5,274 nucleotides of DNA from Clostridia bacterium (GCA_017614275.1 JAGACE010000244.1:1-5274), one strand, 5' to 3'. Positions 1 through 5,138 are shown, numbered from the stretch's first letter. Notes: generated from the sequence alone by a model not told the origin. Made by a program: numbers and translations.

Positions 1-2
1 AC

Positions 3-479
3 GCCACCTACATCGGCACGGTCATCCACGAACTGTCCCACGCGACGTTCGCGCTCCTGACCGGAGCGAAGGTGGAGAAGATCACACTGATCCCGCACGG
101 GACCACGCTCGGCAGCGTGGAGTACACGCCCCGGGGCAACAAGTTCTTCAAAGGGCTGCAGATGAGCCTGAGTTCCATCGCCCCGACCCTCGTCGGCACG
201 CTCCTGCTGTTCCTGATGTTCACGAAGGTGCACCCGCTGCTGACCGAGGCCTGGCACTATGTGCTCTTCTATTATCTGGCCCTCAGCATCCTGTTCCACA
301 TGGATCTGAGCCTCCAGGACCTGCGCAATTTCTTCCAGGGATTTCTGCCGTTCCTTGCGTTCTCGTTCCTCGTGACCGCCGCCTTCGTGGCCATCGTCGG
401 AACGGACGCCATCCACGACTGGGCCCTGCAGGTGCAGGAACAGTACGCCACCCAAGCCACCCCGGCATTCCAAACATGA
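3..479 (+). CDS. M50-like membrane metalloprotease, 5' end missing
   Basis: This is the C-terminal 158 residues of an open frame that is already open at the left edge. The frame opens with a zinc-protease motif HELSH (visible residues 9-13), where the two His would bind zinc and Glu10 would be the catalytic base. A Gly-rich segment follows (about 33-45, LGSVEYTP), then hydrophobic helices at about 57-73, 86-99 and 114-133. The sequence FHMDLSLQDL (98-107) places acidic residues at the end of a helix and could supply a third metal ligand; that is inference. HExxH in a multi-helix protein fits peptidase family M50 and its M50B-like relatives, which cut proteins within the membrane. An internal GTG at 72 is not a credible start because it would remove the HELSH motif. 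The gene converges on the downstream minus-strand gene. The substrate is unknown, and a non-proteolytic relative is possible. Confidence 0.72.
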   Translation, partial: ATYIGTVIHELSHATFALLTGAKVEKITLIPHGTTLGSVEYTPRGNKFFKGLQMSLSSIAPTLVGTLLLFLMFTKVHPLLTEAWHYVLFYYLALSILFHMDLSLQDLRNFFQGFLPFLAFSFLVTAAFVAIVGTDAIHDWALQVQEQYATQATPAFQT

Positions 480-508
480 ACAGCCGCCCTCTGACGAGGA
501 CGGCTGTT
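479..508. terminator. Hairpin between convergent genes, possible bidirectional terminator
   Basis: AACAGCCG (479-486) pairs perfectly with CGGCTGTT (501-508). Inside, CCTC (488-491) pairs with GAGG (496-499) around a TGAC loop, giving a stem of about 12 bp with one mismatch. It overlaps the last base of the upstream stop codon and lies 14 bp before the stop of the minus-strand gene. The tails are only moderately T-rich on both strands, so it may be a weak intrinsic terminator or an mRNA-end stabiliser. Confidence 0.6.
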
Positions 509-521
509 GGTTCGTGTTGGG

Positions 522-767
522 TCACTTTTTGGATCGGATCTTGTTGACCGCCCAGACGATGAGGCAGGCAAAGATGAAAGCGACCAGAATGCCGGAGATC
601 ATCCCGGCGGGCTTGTCCATGCCGACGACGCCGAGAACGATGGAACCGAGCGCCGAGCCGCACAGGCCGAGGAGCAGGTTCTGCCAGGTCGGCATATCGA
701 CTTTCATGACCTTTTCGGCCAGCCAGCCGGCCAGGACACCAACGATGATCGTAGCTAAGAATCCCAT
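522..767 (-). CDS. GlsB/YeaQ/YmgE family small membrane protein
   Basis: The 81-residue protein is almost entirely membrane. Predicted helices lie at about 2-18 (LATIIVGVLAGWLA), 30-49 and 56-75, and a basic NKIRSKK tail should sit in the cytoplasm. The opening GFLATIIVGVLAGWLAEKVMK, the central NLLLGLCGSALG and the full length match the family named transglycosylase-associated protein (PF04226; YeaQ/YmgE in enterics, GlsB in enterococci). Members are usually stress-induced envelope proteins of unknown biochemistry. The start is fixed by an AAAGGAGGAT ribosome binding site at 772-781, 4-5 bp upstream. It is transcribed alone, away from the M20 gene, from a good promoter at 819-848. Family assignment is confident; a specific role is not known. 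Confidence 0.9.
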   Translation of the reverse strand: MGFLATIIVGVLAGWLAEKVMKVDMPTWQNLLLGLCGSALGSIVLGVVGMDKPAGMISGILVAFIFACLIVWAVNKIRSKK

Positions 768-818
768 AAGATCCTCCTTTCAAAACTCTCGAAAAAGGGC
801 CTTTGCTTAACCATTCTT

Positions 819-848
819 ATTATACACCGAATTCTTAAAATATGTTAA
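819..848 (-). promoter_or_regulatory. Promoter of the GlsB-family gene
   Basis: On the minus strand, a perfect -10 TATAAT (plus coordinates 819-824) lies 18 bp downstream of TTAACA (843-848, five of six matches to TTGACA). Transcription would begin near 812, giving a leader of about 45 nt before the ATG at 767. This is the best sigma-A-like promoter in the window. Confidence 0.75.
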
Positions 849-851
849 AAT
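843..851 (+). promoter_or_regulatory. Extended -10 element for the M20-GtrA operon
   Basis: The bases TGTTAAAAT form an extended -10 (TG, one base, then TAAAAT at 846-851, five of six matches to TATAAT). No convincing -35 lies at 16-18 bp, which fits an extended -10 promoter. Transcription would start near 858, placing the ribosome binding site at 869-875 just inside the mRNA. It overlaps the -35 of the divergent promoter. Confidence 0.5.
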
Positions 852-868
852 GAAAAAGAAATCAAGAA

Positions 869-875
869 GAGGTGA
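869..875 (+). promoter_or_regulatory. Ribosome binding site that decides the M20 start
   Basis: GAGGTGA ends 10 bp before the ATG at 886. An earlier in-frame ATG at 850 has no such site and lies within the -10 element, so it would not be in the transcript. Confidence 0.65.
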
Positions 876-885
876 GACGAGGGAA

Positions 886-2241
886 ATGAGCGAATACGTC
901 AACGTGGAACGGTACCGGGACACCCTGTCGAAAGCCATTCAGTGCAGGACGGTCTCTCATCTGGATGAGTCGCAGACCGACTGGGCGGAGTTCGACAAAC
1001 TCCACGCCCTGTTCGAAGCGGCCTATCCGCTGGTCCACAAGACTCTGAAAAAAGAAGTCATCGGGAAAGCGGGACTGCTGTACACCTGGCAGGGCACGGA
1101 CCCGAGCCTCAAGCCCATCGCCCTTCTCGGGCACCAGGACGTCGTCCCTGTCCCGGAGGAGACGGAAGGGGACTGGACCTATCCGCCGTTTTCCGGCGCC
1201 ATCGCGGACGGCTGCCTCTGGGGACGAGGCGCTGTGGACATGAAAGACCATGTGGTCGCGGTCCTCGAAAGCGTGGAGACCCTGCTGGAAGAGGGCTATG
1301 TGCCGACGCGCACCGTCCTGCTGCTCTTCGGCTACAACGAAGAACTCGTGAACAACGAAGACGCCGCCGCGGTCCTGCTGGCGAACACCCTGAAGGAACG
1401 GGGCATCCGGCTGGAGAGCGTCCTGGATGAAGGTGGGGGCGTCCCGTATCTGCGGATCCCGGGCGTCATCCGGAAAGACCTGTCCATCGTCGGCATCGCG
1501 GAAAAGGGCTACAGCGATTTCAAACTGACCGTGGAGTCCGCCGGAGGGCACTCGGCGTCTCCGCCGGCGCACACGGCCGTCGGCATCCTGGCGAAGGCCG
1601 TCACCCGGGTGGAAAAGCATCCGTTCCCCGCGAAGATGACCCCGCAGATCGACATGCTGCTGGACAAACTCTTCGTCAGCCTGGACTTCCCGACAAGGAT
1701 CCTCGGCAAGGGACTGGACCTGATCCGTCCCGCCCTCCGACCCGTCCTGGCCCTCATCCCGCCGACAGCGTCTATGATGCACACCACCACGTCCGTCACC
1801 ATGGCGTCCGGCAGCCCGCAGGCCAACGTCCTGCCGCAGGTGGCAACGGCCACCATCAACGTGCGCATCCTGCCGGGACAGACCATGGACGATGTGAAGC
1901 GCCACCTGGAGCGGGTCATCCGCGACCGACGCGTCAAGGTGGAATGTGTGGGCGGGAGCGACCCTGCTCCCATGTCGGCCACCGACACCCCGACCTTCCG
2001 CGCCATCGACGAGATCACCACGGAACTGTTCGAGAAGTCCGTCACCGTGCCCTTCATGGTCATGGGCGCCACGGACGCGCGGCACTACCGCATCGTGTGC
2101 GATCAGCTGTACCGATACTCGCCGTTCAACATCCCGCCGAACATCTTCCTTCTGTTCCACTCCACCAACGAACGCATCACCCTCGACAGCATGGAGAAGG
2201 CCGTCGCGTTCTTCAAGAAGTACATCAAGACACTCACCTGA
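886..2241 (+). CDS. M20 family zinc peptidase/amidohydrolase (PM20D1/CPS1-like)
   Basis: The 451-residue protein (numbered from the ATG at 886) has the full dinuclear-zinc M20 layout. Visible sites are GHQD (82-85, His83 ligand), WGRGAVDMKD (112-121, Asp118 bridging ligand), GYNEE (149-153, Glu152 base and Glu153 ligand), LDEGG (180-184, Asp181 ligand) and a late HSTNE (425-429, His425 ligand). GGHS (220-223) marks the inserted lid/dimer domain, and GATDARHY (394-401) is the substrate-side segment. Length and motif spacing fit the carboxypeptidase S/PM20D1 branch, which hydrolyses dipeptides or N-acyl amino acids, more than DapE or ArgE. There is no signal peptide, so it should act in the cytoplasm. 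Usual M20 proteins read GHDEE where this has GYNEE, with NN following. It leads an apparent operon with the GtrA gene 24 bp downstream. The exact substrate cannot be told. Confidence 0.9.
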   Translation: MSEYVNVERYRDTLSKAIQCRTVSHLDESQTDWAEFDKLHALFEAAYPLVHKTLKKEVIGKAGLLYTWQGTDPSLKPIALLGHQDVVPVPEETEGDWTYPPFSGAIADGCLWGRGAVDMKDHVVAVLESVETLLEEGYVPTRTVLLLFGYNEELVNNEDAAAVLLANTLKERGIRLESVLDEGGGVPYLRIPGVIRKDLSIVGIAEKGYSDFKLTVESAGGHSASPPAHTAVGILAKAVTRVEKHPFPAKMTPQIDMLLDKLFVSLDFPTRILGKGLDLIRPALRPVLALIPPTASMMHTTTSVTMASGSPQANVLPQVATATINVRILPGQTMDDVKRHLERVIRDRRVKVECVGGSDPAPMSATDTPTFRAIDEITTELFEKSVTVPFMVMGATDARHYRIVCDQLYRYSPFNIPPNIFLLFHSTNERITLDSMEKAVAFFKKYIKTLT

Positions 2242-2265
2242 CAGGAAAGGATTCAAAGGTGTGTT

Positions 2266-2919
2266 ATGGAACCTAACGTCAATCAAACCGAAGAAAAACT
2301 GACCGTCGGTCAGAAGCTTGCCGGCCTGTCCGGCGCCCTGCTGACGCTGTGGCAGCTCGTGAAATTCATGGGCGTCGGCGGCGCCGGCGGGATCATCCAG
2401 GCCATCCTGCAGTATGTGTTCCCGGTCTTCTTCGACCGCTTCACCACGACACTGCCGGACTGGCTGGACTTCCTGTACCGGGAAGACACCCTGTTCGACA
2501 CGAACACGGCCGCCGGGGCCGCGGACGCCGCGAAGTACATCGTGGACGGCACCGTGACCTGGGGCTATGTGCTGCCGTTCTTCCTGGCCAACATCATCGC
2601 GAACATCTTCTGCTACATCATGAACAAGAAGTACACCTTCAAGTCGTCCGCTCCGCGGTGGCACTTCGTGCTGTACTTCGTCATCATGGTCCTGACCATC
2701 GTGTTCGTCACCTGGATGCAGGGCGCGCTGTACCCGCTGCTCATCCGCGCTCCGTGGGACTGGATGCACTCGCTGGCCCGTCTGCTGCTGCTCATCCCGT
2801 GCGGCATCGTCCAGACCATCGTGTTCTTCATCGCGCAGAAGCTGCTCCTGCCGCCGGACCCTGAACTGGTGGAGGAGAGCAAGGCAAAGGCCGACGCCCG
2901 CGCCGCGTCCAAAGAATAA
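2266..2919 (+). CDS. GtrA-family membrane protein
   Basis: The 217-residue protein has four predicted membrane helices at about 32-55, 98-119, 132-155 and 168-194. The sequence ANIIANIFCYIMNKKYTFKS (108-127) is the hallmark of the GtrA family (PF04138), whose helix 2 ends in an N-[KR]-[KR]-[YW]-TF motif. Family members help move lipid-linked sugars or related precursors across the membrane, or act in cell-wall glycosylation; many remain uncharacterised. Typical members are about 120-150 residues. This one is longer because of a hydrophilic segment of about 40 residues between helices 1 and 2 (56-97, rich in Asp and Ala) and a charged C-terminal tail (196-217). AAAGGTG (2255-2261) is a well-placed ribosome binding site. 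The 24-bp gap to the M20 gene implies co-transcription, but no glycosyltransferase is nearby. Confidence 0.85.
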   Translation: MEPNVNQTEEKLTVGQKLAGLSGALLTLWQLVKFMGVGGAGGIIQAILQYVFPVFFDRFTTTLPDWLDFLYREDTLFDTNTAAGAADAAKYIVDGTVTWGYVLPFFLANIIANIFCYIMNKKYTFKSSAPRWHFVLYFVIMVLTIVFVTWMQGALYPLLIRAPWDWMHSLARLLLLIPCGIVQTIVFFIAQKLLLPPDPELVEESKAKADARAASKE

Positions 2920-2928
2920 AACGAAACG

Positions 2929-2970
2929 AAAAGGAGCAGACTCAACCAACGGTTTGTTCCTTTTCCTTTC
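2929..2970 (+). terminator. Probable intrinsic terminator after the GtrA gene
   Basis: The arm at 2929-2940 (AAAAGGAGCAGA) pairs with 2953-2964 (TTTGTTCCTTTT), 12 bp including two G-T pairs, around a 12-nt loop. A T/C-rich tail follows (CCTTTC). GC content of the stem is low, so efficiency may be modest. It sits 10 bp after the GtrA stop codon and before the next promoter. Confidence 0.5.
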
Positions 2971-2979
2971 TCCCGCATC

Positions 2980-2985
2980 TATGAT
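2980..2985 (+). promoter_or_regulatory. Possible -10 box of the XRE regulator gene
   Basis: TATGAT matches the -10 consensus at five of six bases. A T-rich stretch lies 17 bp upstream (TTCCTT, 2957-2962) but is a poor -35. The start would fall near 2992, putting the ribosome binding site almost at the 5' end of the mRNA. Treat this as tentative. Confidence 0.35.
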
Positions 2986-2992
2986 AAAAGCG

Positions 2993-3000
2993 AAAGGAGG
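2993..3000 (+). promoter_or_regulatory. Strong ribosome binding site supporting a GTG start
   Basis: AAAGGAGG is a near-perfect anti-16S match ending 8 bp before GTG at 3009. No ATG follows in frame before the helix-turn-helix begins, so GTG is the start. Confidence 0.8.
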
Positions 3001-3008
3001 GTCTTTTT

Positions 3009-3653
3009 GTGGATCAGAAAAAGATTGGGCAGTTCATCGCCCAATGCCGCAGAGAAAAAGTCCTGACACAATTCCAGCTGGGAGAGATGCTGGGCATCAC
3101 GGACCGGGCCGTCTCCAAATGGGAACGGGGCCTGTCCCTGCCTGACGCGTCCATCATGCAGGAACTGTGTGACATCCTTGGGATCAGCATCAACGAATTG
3201 TTTACGGGAGAGAGGTTGCCACTTATGGATGATTACAACAAAAAAGCAGAAGAAAACCTTCTGGAGATGAAACGAAGGGAGGAGGAACAGAACCGGCAGA
3301 TGCTCTGGATGGAAGACGTCGTTCTTATGATGAGCATCTCCACGCTGGTCTATGTGACCACATCACTTTACACGCAGGAGAAGACACAGAAGCCAAATCG
3401 CATCTCCTTCAAGGAGATCCGCGAGAACCCGGAGGTCCTCCTGCCGTTCGCCGGCTCCCTGGCCGGCCTCTGGGTCGCCGGACATCTGGAGCGGACGGCC
3501 GGGTATTACAAATGCGAACACTGCGGATACGAGTTCGTGCCCGAGCCCGGAGCGTTTTTTGCCGCGCCGCACTTCGGCCGCACCCACAAAATGACCTGCC
3601 CGCACTGCGGCAAAAAGTCCTGGATGAAGAAGATCCTCGTCAAGGACGACTGA
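3009..3653 (+). CDS. XRE-type regulator with membrane helices and zinc ribbon
   Basis: The 214-residue protein begins with a Cro/C1 helix-turn-helix (about 6-60: IGQFIAQCRREKVLTQFQLG through ITDRAVSKWERG to LCDILGISINELFTGE). A charged, probably coiled segment follows (75-98), then two hydrophobic stretches likely to span the membrane (about 103-121 and 142-160). The tail is a zinc ribbon, YKCEHCGYEF (Cys169, Cys172) and TCPHCGKKSW (Cys197, Cys200). The bridging stretch APHFGRTHKM resembles the tails of many Clostridia-type XRE proteins of unknown role. The helix-turn-helix should bind DNA, while the rest may anchor the protein at the membrane or sense metal or redox state; that is inference. 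It starts with GTG after a strong ribosome binding site and appears monocistronic, ended by the hairpin at 3664. Targets are unknown; autoregulation is possible but no clear operator was seen. Confidence 0.85.
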   Translation: MDQKKIGQFIAQCRREKVLTQFQLGEMLGITDRAVSKWERGLSLPDASIMQELCDILGISINELFTGERLPLMDDYNKKAEENLLEMKRREEEQNRQMLWMEDVVLMMSISTLVYVTTSLYTQEKTQKPNRISFKEIRENPEVLLPFAGSLAGLWVAGHLERTAGYYKCEHCGYEFVPEPGAFFAAPHFGRTHKMTCPHCGKKSWMKKILVKDD

Positions 3654-3663
3654 ACAAAAAAAG

Positions 3664-3696
3664 AAAAGCCGTTCCGATGTTCGGAACGGCTTTTTT
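3664..3696. terminator. Strong bidirectional intrinsic terminator
   Basis: A perfect stem of about 14 bp (3664-3677 with 3681-3694, core AGCCGTTCCGA) closes on a TGT loop. It is followed by a T-run on the plus strand (3691-3696) and preceded by an A-run (3656-3662) that gives the U-tract on the minus strand. It lies 10 bp after the XRE stop and 9 bp before the tetR stop, so it can end both transcripts. Confidence 0.92.
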
Positions 3697-3705
3697 ATTG
3701 TGCGA

Positions 3706-4272
3706 TCAGACGTCGTACAGATCCCGCATGTAGTTGCGGATCTGTTCTCGGGAATAGGTCTTTCCCTGATAAAAGGTCTGGTGGAACATCTCCAGGAATC
3801 CGTTGATATAAGTGCCGAACAGGACTTCATACGGGAAGTCAAAGTTCTTGTCCCGGGTGCAGTTCCTGGCGAGGATCTGGCCGATCTCCGTGGCCACTTC
3901 TTTCAACAGCTGATACAGAGCGCCGTTGGGCGGATTGTGCGCGGCGACTTTTCGGAGCATCCCTTTGTGCTGATCCATGAAGTCGCAGACGCGCTCCGCG
4001 GCCAGGTCGATGTTGTCATAGTGGTTCATGACGAGGTCCATTTCCGGGTAGTACTCGTAAAACGTTTTATAGAACGCCCAGCGGAACACGTCATATTTGT
4101 CGTCGAAATAGTTGTAGAACGTGGAGTGGGGGATCAGGCTTGCACGGCAGATCTCACGCACCGTGATGTCTTCGAAGCTCTTTTTGGAGAGCAGCAGGAA
4201 AAACGTCCCGACGATGAGTTTCGTGGTCCGTTTCTGCGATGTGCTCAGTTCTGTACGATAGTCCAGTTTCAT
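3706..4272 (-). CDS. TetR/AcrR-family transcriptional regulator
   Basis: The 188-residue protein has an N-terminal TetR DNA-binding domain: helix 1 at about 12-29 (QKRTTKLIVGTFFLLLSK), FEDITVREICRASLI (33-47), and the recognition-helix motif PHSTFYNYFDDKYDVF (48-63), close to the family pattern S..TfYnYF.dK..L. Residues from about 75 on form the helical ligand-binding/dimer domain, typically divergent. Length is normal for the family. The ATG at 4272 is chosen because the helix-turn-helix begins right after it and GGGGG (4279-4283) lies 6 bp upstream; the frame extends upstream to 4425, but that extra 51-residue stretch would cover the promoter. It is divergent from the unknown protein-OYE gene pair and most likely represses that pair and itself until an inducer binds. 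The ligand cannot be inferred. Confidence 0.9.
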   Translation of the reverse strand: MKLDYRTELSTSQKRTTKLIVGTFFLLLSKKSFEDITVREICRASLIPHSTFYNYFDDKYDVFRWAFYKTFYEYYPEMDLVMNHYDNIDLAAERVCDFMDQHKGMLRKVAAHNPPNGALYQLLKEVATEIGQILARNCTRDKNFDFPYEVLFGTYINGFLEMFHQTFYQGKTYSREQIRNYMRDLYDV

Positions 4273-4312
4273 CTCGATCCCCCAAAATAAGGTTTCCCGA
4301 AAGTACGGTTCT

Positions 4313-4341
4313 ATTCTAATCTCTTTTTCCAATAAAAGCAA
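4313..4341 (-). promoter_or_regulatory. Probable tetR promoter
   Basis: On the minus strand TTGCTT (plus coordinates 4336-4341) and TAGAAT (4313-4318, five of six -10 matches) are separated by 17 bp in an AT-rich stretch. The start would be near 4306, a leader of about 34 nt. The -35 only matches at TTG, so the promoter may be weak or activated. Confidence 0.5.
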
Positions 4342-4418
4342 TAAATCGGAGCCGGTGACACCGTTTGGACGGATATGCGTAATGTGTCCAAATCTGGAAA
4401 CATAAGGCGATTTATCGC
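4341..4418. repeat. Nested inverted repeats in the tetR intergenic region
   Basis: Four symmetric elements lie together: ATAAATCG (4341-4348) with CGATTTAT (4408-4415); CGGTG-A-CACCG (4353-4363); TTTGGAC (4364-4370) with GTCCAAA (4386-4392), 15 bp apart; and GCGAT-TT-ATCGC (4407-4418), which shares its left arm with the first. The two inner elements abut and both lie inside the outer pair. They could be protein binding sites in DNA or stems of a structured RNA. No known riboswitch class was recognised. Confidence 0.55.
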
Positions 4419-4447
4419 AAGACATCGTTTAAGTTTTAACGCATAAT
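4419..4447 (+). promoter_or_regulatory. Probable promoter of the unknown protein-OYE operon
   Basis: AAGACA (4419-4424, four of six -35 matches) and CATAAT (4442-4447, five of six -10 matches) are 17 bp apart. Transcription would start near 4454, leaving a leader of about 56 nt. The spacer is filled by a palindrome (4426-4441), which fits a repressed promoter. Confidence 0.5.
4426..4441. promoter_or_regulatory. Candidate TetR operator
   Basis: CGTTTAAGTTTTAACG is an imperfect 16-bp palindrome (pattern CGTTnAAnnTTnAACG, 12 of 16 bases symmetric). It lies exactly between the -35 and -10 of the promoter divergent from tetR. Size and position are those expected for a TetR-family dimer that blocks RNA polymerase. 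The assignment to this regulator is inference from position. Confidence 0.45.
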
Positions 4448-4490
4448 AGAGGTTGGTTCGTATTAACAAAAAGTTCGAAAAGGAACATGA

Positions 4491-4499
4491 AAAAGGAGG
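4491..4499 (+). promoter_or_regulatory. Ribosome binding site for the unknown protein gene
   Basis: AAAAGGAGG ends 10 bp before ATG 4510. It supports that start over an in-frame TTG at 4453, which would translate through this site. Confidence 0.8.
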
Positions 4500-4509
4500 C
4501 AAAATCACA

Positions 4510-5127
4510 ATGAAAGAACTGGAAAAAACCGTACACGGTGCGCCGAACCTGATGGACCTCACTCAGGAAGAACTTCTGGAGTATTACAAGACTCTTGAGG
4601 CACCGACTCTGGACGAGTTCCAGGGCGAGTTCCACAGCACGAAGCTCAGCCATCACAGCAGACGTGACTACTGGGAGTGGCGCCTGACCTGCGACAATCC
4701 CCTGCTGAACGCGGAATGGGTCGGCAAAGCGTTCCGTAAGATCGACGATGAGCACGGCACCGGTTACAACCTGTTCCGGAACACGAAGGGCAAGCTCTAT
4801 CAGGACGGCCCGATGTACACCTGCATCGCCCCGTCCCGCTATGACGGCAAACCTTCTTATACGCTGATCTACGGCGGCTACAAGTCGATGATCACCTTCA
4901 CGCAGATGGTCGACGAAGTCAGAAAGGTCTGCGACGGCACCTATCTTCTGATCGGCACCTACAGAGGCGTCTTCAAGGGAGCCAAGATGAGGCCTCACTT
5001 CTGGCTCATCGAGGGCCCGTATCAGGCCTATCGCGGCGACTGCCCGCACAAAGAGAGAAAGTTCAAGATCGAGAAAGAGATCCCGAACTACAAGAAGAAC
5101 ATCAAGAAGATGCAGAAGGCGAAATAA
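4510..5127 (+). CDS. Unrecognised soluble protein paired with an OYE-family reductase
   Basis: I do not recognise this 205-residue family with confidence. There is no signal peptide and no membrane helix, so it should be cytoplasmic. After a short helical start (17-29, LTQEELLEYYKTL) the body has many short aromatic, Gly-punctuated strand-like segments: EFQGEFHSTKL (36-46), YWEWRL (54-59), AEWVGKAFRKID (68-79), GTGYNLFRN (83-91), MYTCIAPSRYDGKPSYTLIY (102-121), DEVRKVCDGTYLLIGTYRG (135-153) and FWLIEGP (164-170). It ends in a Lys-rich tail (181-205). The pattern suggests a beta-barrel or lipocalin-like fold, somewhat like the GXWXG/DUF4334 class, but this is only a visual impression. It is the first gene of an operon: the reductase starts 11 bp after its stop, and TetR is divergent. 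It could bind or transform the substrate of that reductase. Confidence 0.75.
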   Translation: MKELEKTVHGAPNLMDLTQEELLEYYKTLEAPTLDEFQGEFHSTKLSHHSRRDYWEWRLTCDNPLLNAEWVGKAFRKIDDEHGTGYNLFRNTKGKLYQDGPMYTCIAPSRYDGKPSYTLIYGGYKSMITFTQMVDEVRKVCDGTYLLIGTYRGVFKGAKMRPHFWLIEGPYQAYRGDCPHKERKFKIEKEIPNYKKNIKKMQKAK

Positions 5128-5138
5128 GAGGGGAAACT

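Noticed and set aside
283..783. Minus-strand 166-codon frame across the 5' end region
   Set aside because: It overlaps both the M50-like and GlsB-family genes in other frames and has a low-complexity Arg-rich translation.
850..885. Upstream ATG extending the M20 protein by 12 residues (MKKKSRRGETRE)
   Set aside because: It lies in the likely -10 element with no ribosome binding site, while GAGGTGA is well placed for the ATG at 886.
2445..2560. Repeated CGACAC/GACAC words in the GtrA gene as possible DNA repeats
   Set aside because: They are explained by Asp-Thr codons in an Asp/Thr-rich loop with GC-rich codon choice and have no regular spacing.
862..2949. A very long antisense open frame (695 codons) opposite the M20 and GtrA genes
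   Set aside because: It mirrors two well-supported genes, its translation is rich in Arg, Gly, Asp and Glu in the manner of a GC-rich shadow frame, and it has no recognisable domain.
3700..4290. Plus-strand 196-codon frame opposite tetR
   Set aside because: It covers the tetR gene exactly in antisense, has no ribosome binding site and resembles no family; the TetR helix-turn-helix on the minus strand is clear.
4353..4392. Possible match to a known riboswitch class in the adjoining hairpins
   Set aside because: I compared by eye with the conserved cores of purine, THF, SAM, c-di-GMP, fluoride, ZTP and cobalamin riboswitches and saw none of their signature sequences; it is kept only as an unclassified structure.
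4273..4425. Upstream extension of the TetR protein by 51 residues
   Set aside because: The added stretch covers the tetR promoter and inverted repeats and is not TetR-like; the ATG at 4272 fits the family's usual N-terminus.
4453..4509. TTG start extending the unknown protein by 19 residues
   Set aside because: The extension translates through the strong ribosome binding site at 4491-4499 and begins at about the predicted transcription start.
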